Shown here: in pieces, positions 6,449-11,368 of the stretch | Numbering within the stretch: position 1 is the first letter of the stretch | Layout: each line of letters starts with the position of its first letter | Assembly: GCA_003023245.1 (NCBI GenBank) | Contig: PXTR01000048.1 | Coordinates: forward strand, 1-11,368 | Direction: 5' to 3' | Source of the DNA: Bacteroidetes bacterium QS_8_68_15 | GTDB lineage: Bacteria > Bacteroidota > Rhodothermia > Rhodothermales > Salinibacteraceae | Length of the DNA: 11,368 nucleotides | Notes under the pieces: generated by a model | The model's database searches: none | Told to the model about the DNA's origin: nothing | Seen by the model: the letters and a program-made list of their open reading frames with translations, nothing else | Position numbers and translations under genes: made by a program

Positions 6449-8544
6449 TCAGTTGAAGATCGGCCAGTAGACGCCGAAGCGAAAGTGCTGCGTGGGCAAC
6501 GGGTAGTACGGCACCGTCAGCACGCCGGGCTGCACCTGCGTGCCGCCGAGGGCGTGTTCGTAGGAGAAAAAGAGCGTTGCGGTGCGGATCTGCGCCTCCG
6601 CGTGTAGGTCGAGCACGCCGGCGGGGTCGCGTGGGCGCCGGTCGGCAGGGCGGGGGACGACGAGGCGGCCGGTGGGGCCGTGGAGCGTGCGGCCGACCAT
6701 CGGCGACCAGAAGCGGCCTTCGGCGTAGGCGTCCACGTCGAGGTCGGCAGTGAAGAAGGCGTAGCGCGCGCCGAGGCGGGAGCGCCCGTAGAGTCGCGGC
6801 ACGGTGACGGCCACGGCGGGCGGAGCGTCGCGTTCGTGGAGCAGCCCCGTGGCGGAGGCGGTGAGGTAGAAGCCGCGCTCGGCGCGGGCGCGCCAGCGAG
6901 CGCCGAGCGTCGCCCCGGCGCGGTGCGAGGGACCGCCGAGCAGCGCGGCCCGGCGGAGAGCACGCGCCCGGGCGTTCGTCCCTCGGGAAGCGGCCGGACG
7001 AGCGGGCCGAAGCCTTCCTGCGCGGCCCAGGAGAGCGGCTGCCCGGCGAGGCTCGCCTCGGCGAAGACGCGCAGCGCGGCGCGGCGGCTCGTGTCGGCGT
7101 CGAGGGCGCGTGCGAGGCGCGCGGAGGCGGAGGGATACGTCTGTCCCGACCCGGCGTGCAGACCAGCGCTCAGCGTCGCCGCGTTGCCGAAGAGCCGCGT
7201 CGAGTCGCGCGCCGAGAGGTGCAGGCGCGTGCGGGTCGCCCCCTCCGGCAGGGCGTTGCCCCCCGAAAAGCGATCCGTCCAGGCGTGCGCGTCGAGCGTG
7301 AGGTCGTGCCCCCCGAGGCGCGGGGAGCGCACCGTGAGGCGCTGGCGCAGGCGCAGGCCGTAGCGGTCCGTATCGGCAGCGACGGTGTCGGCAGCGGGGC
7401 GCGTGGTGTCGGTAAGGGCGGGGTTGCGGTAGCGCTGCGTCTGGCCCGTCCAGTAGGCCGAGACCGTCAGCGGGGCGGCAGCCGCAACCCGTTCGCCGAG
7501 CGGCGTCTCCCAGCGCAGCGTGGCGCTCAGGTCGGTGCGCAAGAGGCGGCGCCGGGCGTCGGGGAAGCGAATGGGGCGGGGTCGGAAGAACGCGCTCTCC
7601 AGCGGCCGATCCGGTTCCAGCGCGACGCCGCCGGCCGCCCCGCGGTAGCGGCGGTTGTGCAGCGCAGTGAGCTGGACGGCCCAGCGGCGGCGGCGGTAGC
7701 GCAGGCGCCCCAGCAGACGCCGCTCGGTGCGCAACTCCACGCCCTTCCCGTCGAGGAAGCCGGCGTTGTCGGCCCCGCGCCCGAAGTAGCCGCCGGTGAA
7801 CTGCGTGAAGGCCGGCCGGCCGAAGAAGCGCACCTTGCGCTGCTGCGTGTGCAGCGCGCCGACGCTCTGAAAACCGCTGGTCCGGTAGCGCAGCTCGGTG
7901 AGCGGGCGGCCCTCGTCGTAGGGGCGAAGCGCCGCGTGGACCGACGCAGGCGCGCTCCGCGCAGCGGCCCCGGTCTGCACGCGCAGCGCCCGCATGAACG
8001 GCATCGGCAGGAGGTCGTAGCGCGGGCGGCCCGTCACCGGGTCGTCGAAGGGCATCCCGTCGAGCGTCAGCACCGGCCAGTCGGGCGGACGGCCGCGGAA
8101 GCTGACCCCGTGCGGCCAGCCGACCGCGCCGACGTCGTGGTGGAACGTCCCTGGCGCGCGCGCCACCAGATCCGAGGCCGCCAGCGCCGGGTCGCGCACC
8201 GGCGGCCGCCGCCCCAGCGCGCGCCCCGGACGCGGAACGTCGAGCTCTACCGCCTGCGCTTCCGAAAGCTCCCGTCGACGCTGCCGCCGCGCGCCGAGCG
8301 AATCCGCACGCAACGAATCGCGCCGAATCGTGTTGCGCCGGGTCGTATCTACGGGAGCGGCTACCGTGTCGGCCCGCACCGTGTCGGCGGGCGCGCGGGT
8401 CGTATCCTGCTGCGCCTGGGCCGGCGAAGCCATCGCAAGCGCAAGCAAGACCGTCAGCGCAAGTAACGAGCGTTTCTGCTCGACCCGCGATCGGCATCCT
8501 CCCGTCCCCATCGAACCACCCAACCATCCAACCATAACCCTCAT
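6449..8544 (-). pseudogene. Frameshifted TonB-receptor-like plug/beta-barrel outer-membrane protein
   Basis: The N-terminus has a signal peptide: basic Arg/Lys region, hydrophobic Leu-Leu-Ala-Leu-Thr-Val-Leu-Leu-Ala-Leu core, then Ala-Gln-Ala. An Asp-Thr/Ser-Arg-rich tether follows. A plug-like domain comes next, containing Gly-Val-Ser-Phe-Arg-Gly and Leu-Thr-Leu-Asp-Gly-Met-Pro-Phe-Asp-Asp, then alternating barrel strands. Coding potential then moves from the 8544 frame to another frame near 6940-6965 and ends naturally at 6449 with Phe-Arg-Phe-Gly-Val-Tyr-Trp-Pro-Ile-Phe-Asn. The two parts join if one base is added there, giving 698 residues. After the break the first frame becomes Pro/Ser/Thr/Arg-rich nonsense, supporting a single indel, possibly a sequencing error. 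The ATG at 8544 overlaps the kinase stop (ATGA); the in-frame ATG at 8511 gives a more normal signal peptide. The substrate is unknown. Full-length TonB receptors are often longer. Confidence 0.8.
8506..8535 (-). repeat. Octamer tandem repeat at the 5' end of the outer-membrane protein gene
   Basis: On the minus strand, ATGGTTGG, ATGGTTGG, GTGGTTCG and a partial ATGGGG follow with an exact 8-bp period. The array supplies several candidate initiation codons (8535 and 8511 in frame with the protein, 8527 out of frame). Since 8 is not a multiple of 3, a change in copy number would alter the frame only for translation beginning upstream of the array, at 8544. Confidence 0.7.
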
Positions 8545-9419
8545 TCTTCGTCCGGGAAAAGACCGAAGAGGCGGCTTTCGATGCGCCCGATCACGTCGCG
8601 GCGGTCGCTCCCGTCGTTGACGAAGTCCAGCTCGTCGACATCTATGATCAGCTTGGGCCCCTCATCGTAGCGCTCGATCCAGTCTTCGTAGTGGGCCTGC
8701 AGCCGTTCGAGGTAGTCGATGCGGATCGTCGATTCGTAGTCGCGCCCGCGCGCCTGGATGTGCCCGATCAGCGTCGGCACCGAGGCGCGCAGGTACACCA
8801 ACAGGCTCGGCGGGCGCAGGTACGAAGTCATGATGCCGAAAAGCTCGACGTAGTTATCGAAGTCGCGCTTCGACATCAGGCCCATTTCGTAGAGGTTGCG
8901 CGCGAAAATCTCGGCGTCCTCGTAGATCGAGCGGTCCTGCACGACGGAATGGTCGGCGTTCTCGATGCTGCGCTGGTGACGGAAGCGACTGGACAGAAAG
9001 TAGACCTGAAGGTTGAAGCTCCAGCGCCGCATGTCGTCGTAAAAGTCGGACAGGTAGGGGTTGTCGTCGACCTGTTCGTAGAAGGCTTCCCACCCGAACG
9101 ACTGGCAGAGCACCTCGGTGAGCGAGCTTTTGCCCGCCCCGATGTTGCCGGCGATGGCGACGTGCTTGGGCGCACGTCGCCCGGCTTCGTCGTCGTCGGA
9201 GGAGGACGGCGGGCCCGTTTTCTGCGAAGCCGACGCGCCCGTGGAGCGTTCCCAGCCGGAGGTTTCCATCCCGGCGAAGAGATCGGCCGGGGCGCTGCGC
9301 GGCAGTTCCTCGGGCGGCGGCGGATCCTCGGCGCCCGAAGCGGCGCGCTGAGAAGAGGCGGGGGCGTCGTCGGAAGAGGAGGAGCGGGCGGAAGCGTCGG
9401 AATGCGGAGCGCCGGTCAT
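8541..9419 (-). CDS. Deoxynucleoside kinase (dAK/dCK/dGK family) with disordered N-terminal extension
   Basis: This 292-residue salvage enzyme is predicted to phosphorylate deoxynucleosides, with ATP or another NTP as donor. Residues 86-286 contain the whole kinase. The P-loop is Gly-Asn-Ile-Gly-Ala-Gly-Lys-Ser-Ser (91-99), the probable catalytic base is Glu115, and the Asp-Arg-Ser motif with Ile-Tyr-Glu-Asp-Ala-Glu-Ile-Phe-Ala lies at 162-173. The arginine lid Arg-Gly-Arg-x-x-Glu is at 224-229. Family members usually begin just before the P-loop, so the first 85 residues are extra. They are Ser/Asp/Glu/Pro-rich, probably disordered, and use the same GC-rich third positions as the core. An internal ATG at 9269 would shorten the extension by 50 residues. 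The stop overlaps the outer-membrane protein start (ATGA). The preferred base cannot be read from the sequence. Confidence 0.92.
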   Translation of the reverse strand: MTGAPHSDASARSSSSDDAPASSQRAASGAEDPPPPEELPRSAPADLFAGMETSGWERSTGASASQKTGPPSSSDDDEAGRRAPKHVAIAGNIGAGKSSLTEVLCQSFGWEAFYEQVDDNPYLSDFYDDMRRWSFNLQVYFLSSRFRHQRSIENADHSVVQDRSIYEDAEIFARNLYEMGLMSKRDFDNYVELFGIMTSYLRPPSLLVYLRASVPTLIGHIQARGRDYESTIRIDYLERLQAHYEDWIERYDEGPKLIIDVDELDFVNDGSDRRDVIGRIESRLFGLFPDEE

Positions 9420-9473
9420 GCGGGAGCGTCGGGGACGAGCGAGGGCGGAGCAAGGCGTTCGCGCAAAGTGTGG

Positions 9474-9503
9474 GCTTCGTCAAGCTACGAAGCGAGCGCT
9501 TCG
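9474..9503. promoter_or_regulatory. Three-arm overlapping inverted repeat upstream of the kinase gene
   Basis: Arm 1 GCTTCGT (9474-9480), arm 2 ACGAAGC (9487-9493) and arm 3 CGCTTCG (9497-9503) share a CGAAGC core. Arm 2 region can pair with arm 1 (7 bp, 6-base gap) or, shifted by one base, with arm 3 (7 bp, 2-base gap), so the two hairpins exclude each other. The array lies 55-84 bases upstream of the kinase ATG. It could act in the kinase leader RNA or as a repressor operator with three half-sites; nothing here tells which. Confidence 0.4.
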
Positions 9504-9600
9504 GTGCGCAGGAGGCGCGTATGCCCTTCGTGCAAAAACCGGCGCTCCGAGGCCGGCCGCTCGCAGGCCGAACCATCGCGCACCGCCGTCGTACACGCAG

Positions 9601-9629
9601 TTGCCATTCACACTTCTGTCGCTTATCAT
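9601..9629 (+). promoter_or_regulatory. Sigma70-like promoter for rho (TTGCCA - 17 bp - TATCAT)
   Basis: A -35 box TTGCCA (9601-9606) and a -10 box TATCAT (9624-9629) are separated by exactly 17 bases. Each differs from consensus by one base, and both sit in the only AT-rich patch of the gap. Transcription would start near 9636. The Bacteroidota primary sigma factor prefers TTTG/TAnnTTTG, so this match depends on the lineage. Confidence 0.5.
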
Positions 9630-9991
9630 CAATTTTCGCGGGAGCGGCCCGTCGCCGCGGCGGCTCCCCGATGCGCCGCCTCGCCGCTCAGGCTTTGCTG
9701 TACGAAAGAGGCGCGCGGCCTTGCTTGTTTGGAAGGTGCGCCGCGAGCAGAAGAGGCCCCACCCCGTCTTCGTCCGCTTGCTGCGTCGTCCTTTTCTCAG
9801 AAAACCCCCCTGCGCTCGCGCCGAAGAGTCGGGGTCGTGCGCGCCCATCAGTGGGTTTCGTTGCATTTCCAGAAGCGAAAGCCGAACCGGTCCGCGTGGG
9901 CCTGCGCAGCGCAAGCACGGCGGCGCCGTCGCTGTGCGCCTGGGGGCGCTCTCCTTCGCTGTTCCGTTTTCTGCTCTACCGCTCGTGTCGC

Positions 9992-11368
9992 ATGAACATC
10001 TCTACGCTCCGCGAAAAAGACGTCGACGAACTGCGCCGCCTGGCGCGCCGCCTGGATCTGCTGGAGGAGGACCCGGCGACGATGCAAAAGCAGGATCTGG
10101 TGTATTGCATCCTGGAGGCGCGCGCCGAACGAGCCGCTCACGGAGAAACGGGCGGCGGCGCTTCCTCCTCCTCTTCCGAGGCGTCGTCTACCGCCGCGGC
10201 GGCCGCCGCCGCAACGCAACGGGGGCCCGCCTCGCCCTCTGCGAGCAGCGGCGACGGGGCGGCCGTGGAATCGGACACGCCGCCGCGCCCCGACGACGAA
10301 CGCGACGGCTCCGAACGCGACGGCTCCGAAAACGGCCGCGCCTCCGCTCGCCGCGACGACGCCGCCTCCGCCGACGGTGACGCCGCCCCCCAAACCGATG
10401 ATGCCCCCGACGACGAGCGCCCGGACTACATGGCCGAGTACGATCCCGACGAAACGGCCCTGACGGGCATGATCGAAAAGACGGGGCTCCTGGAAGTCCT
10501 GCCCGACGGCTACGGCTTTTTGCGTTCCCCGGAGTACAACTACCAGAACGGCCCCGACGACATCTACGTCTCACCCTCGCAGATCAAGCGCTTCGGCCTG
10601 GAAGACGGCGACACCGTGCGCGGGCAGGTGCGTCCCCCGCGCGAGGGGCAGAAGTACTTCGCCCTCATCCAGGTCGGGGCCGTCAACGGGCGCTCCCCCG
10701 ACGCCAGCGACGACCACCTCGAGCGCGGCGACGATGACGACACCGAGGAGCACATCCCCTTCGACGAGCTCACGCCCGTCTACCCCGACGAGCGGCTGCG
10801 GCTCGAGCTGGACGATGCCCCGACCGAGTACGCGCCCCGCATTCTCGACCTGCTGGTGCCGATTGGGAAGGGGCAGCGCGCGCTGGTGGTCTCGCCCCCG
10901 AAGGCCGGCAAGACGGTGCTGCTGCAAAAAATCGCCCGCGCCGTGGCGACCAATCACCCGGAGGCGCACCTCATGATGCTCCTCGTCGATGAGCGCCCGG
11001 AGGAGGCCGCGGCCATGCAGCGCCAGGTCGACGGGGAGGTGATCGTCTCGACCTTCGACGAGGACGGCGAGCGCCACCTGGACGTGGCCGAGACGGTGCG
11101 CCGGCGCGCCCGGCGGCTCGTCGAGGGCGGGCAGGACGTGGTCGTCTTGCTCGACTCGATTACGCGCCTGGCGCGGGCGCACAACCGCGAGCTCGAATCC
11201 GGCAGCGGGCGCACCCTCAGCGGCGGTCTCGACGCGGAAGCGCTGAAGGCCCCGCGCGCGTTCTTCAGCTCCGCGCGCAACGTCGACGAAGGCGGCAGCC
11301 TCACCATCATCGCCACGGCGCTGACCGACACCGGCTCGAAGATGGACGACGTGATCTTCGAGGAGTTC
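9992..11368 (+). CDS. rho: Transcription termination factor Rho (C-terminus beyond window)
   Basis: Rho is a hexameric RNA helicase that ends transcription. The 459 visible codons run off the right edge; by comparison with E. coli, roughly 90 residues are missing, including the R-loop. Residues 1-50 are the N-terminal helical domain, starting Met-Asn-Ile-Ser-Thr-Leu like E. coli's Met-Asn-Leu-Thr-Glu-Leu, which fixes the start. Residues 51-155 are a disordered Ser/Ala then Asp/Arg-rich insert absent from E. coli Rho. The cold-shock-type RNA-binding domain spans about 160-230 (Asp-Gly-Tyr-Gly-Phe-Leu-Arg, Tyr-Val-Ser-Pro-Ser-Gln-Ile). The ATPase core shows Walker A Pro-Pro-Lys-Ala-Gly-Lys-Thr (302-308), catalytic Glu334 in Asp-Glu-Arg-Pro-Glu-Glu and Walker B Val-Val-Val-Leu-Leu-Asp-Ser-Ile (383-390). 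The Q-loop region follows at 409-418. The pyrimidine-rich leader suggests autoregulation. Confidence 0.97.
   Translation, partial: MNISTLREKDVDELRRLARRLDLLEEDPATMQKQDLVYCILEARAERAAHGETGGGASSSSSEASSTAAAAAAATQRGPASPSASSGDGAAVESDTPPRPDDERDGSERDGSENGRASARRDDAASADGDAAPQTDDAPDDERPDYMAEYDPDETALTGMIEKTGLLEVLPDGYGFLRSPEYNYQNGPDDIYVSPSQIKRFGLEDGDTVRGQVRPPREGQKYFALIQVGAVNGRSPDASDDHLERGDDDDTEEHIPFDELTPVYPDERLRLELDDAPTEYAPRILDLLVPIGKGQRALVVSPPKAGKTVLLQKIARAVATNHPEAHLMMLLVDERPEEAAAMQRQVDGEVIVSTFDEDGERHLDVAETVRRRARRLVEGGQDVVVLLDSITRLARAHNRELESGSGRTLSGGLDAEALKAPRAFFSSARNVDEGGSLTIIATALTDTGSKMDDVIFEEF
10298..10327 (+). repeat. 15-bp tandem duplication inside the rho insert
   Basis: GAACGCGACGGCTCC occurs twice back to back, encoding Glu-Arg-Asp-Gly-Ser twice (residues 103-112), followed by a degenerate start of a third unit. 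It is an in-frame duplication within the disordered insert, indicating that the insert changes length freely. Confidence 0.85.

Larger units (their letters stand above)
9420..9991. other. Divergent intergenic region, deoxynucleoside kinase / rho
   Basis: This 572-base gap carries no gene I can support. From left to right it holds three overlapping inverted-repeat arms (9474-9503), a sigma70-like promoter facing rho (9601-9629), a GC-rich hairpin GGGAGC/GCTCCC (9640-9645/9663-9668) at the predicted transcript start, and a perfect palindrome TTTTCT-c-AGAAAA (9792-9804). It ends with a pyrimidine-rich, nearly A-free stretch (9947-9990) running to the rho ATG. If the promoter is right, the rho leader is about 355 bases. 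Long leaders suit the known autoregulation of rho by Rho-dependent termination in enterobacteria. Confidence 0.6.

Noticed and set aside
9480..9914. Minus-strand open frame of 144 codons in the kinase-rho gap
   Set aside because: No domain, no coding-like third-position bias and it overlaps the probable rho promoter and leader.
9671..9991. In-frame upstream extension of Rho from an ATG at 9671 (107 residues)
   Set aside because: The frame is open, but the product is Cys/Arg-rich, uses rare AGA/AGG codons and mixed third positions, and Rho similarity begins exactly at the ATG at 9992.
7156..9995. Long plus-strand open frames opposite the outer-membrane protein and deoxynucleoside kinase genes
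   Set aside because: Both lie antisense to well-supported genes and have skewed Arg/Ala/Gly composition typical of shadow frames.

Overview
The window is GC-rich chromosomal DNA whose proteins look like those of a Bacteroidota/Rhodothermota-type bacterium, possibly a Salinibacter/Rhodothermus relative. This placement is inferred from three things. Starts generally lack Shine-Dalgarno sequences. The proteins include a Bacteroidota-style deoxynucleoside kinase, an epimerase-type threonine dehydrogenase, a plug/beta-barrel outer-membrane protein and a Rho with a long N-terminal disordered insert. Acidic, Ser/Ala/Asp/Glu-rich low-complexity stretches recur in otherwise ordinary proteins, as in salt-adapted members of this group. 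No rRNA, tRNA, CRISPR array, insertion sequence or phage gene is visible.

Layout. (1) 1-1768, minus: 5' part of a GAF-PAS-PAS sensory protein whose last visible 187 residues are a very acidic linker; the output domain lies beyond the left edge. (2) 1769-2200: divergent regulatory gap. (3) 2201-4360, plus: an OmpR/PhoB-type response regulator and a short membrane histidine kinase, an evident two-component pair. (4) 4408-5028, plus: a PdxH-type FMN oxidase with substitutions in the substrate pocket. (5) 5059-6293, minus and convergent with pdxH: an epimerase-type L-threonine 3-dehydrogenase overlapped by 4 bases with a two-helix DUF2905 membrane protein. (6) 6449-9419, minus: a deoxynucleoside kinase overlapped by 4 bases with a signal-peptide-bearing plug/beta-barrel protein that carries one frame disruption near 6940-6965. 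(7) 9420-9991: divergent gap with a good sigma70-like promoter and a long leader. (8) 9992-right edge, plus: transcription termination factor Rho, cut by the window end shortly after its Walker B region.

The genes are mostly housekeeping and signalling: phosphorelay, vitamin B6, threonine catabolism, deoxynucleoside salvage, an envelope protein and transcription termination. I see no obvious new multi-gene system. The points most worth a second look are the rho leader and disordered insert, three overlapping inverted-repeat arms between the kinase gene and rho, the frame break in the outer-membrane protein, the octamer repeats flanking that gene, the altered PdxH pocket, and acidic linkers recurring across unrelated proteins.
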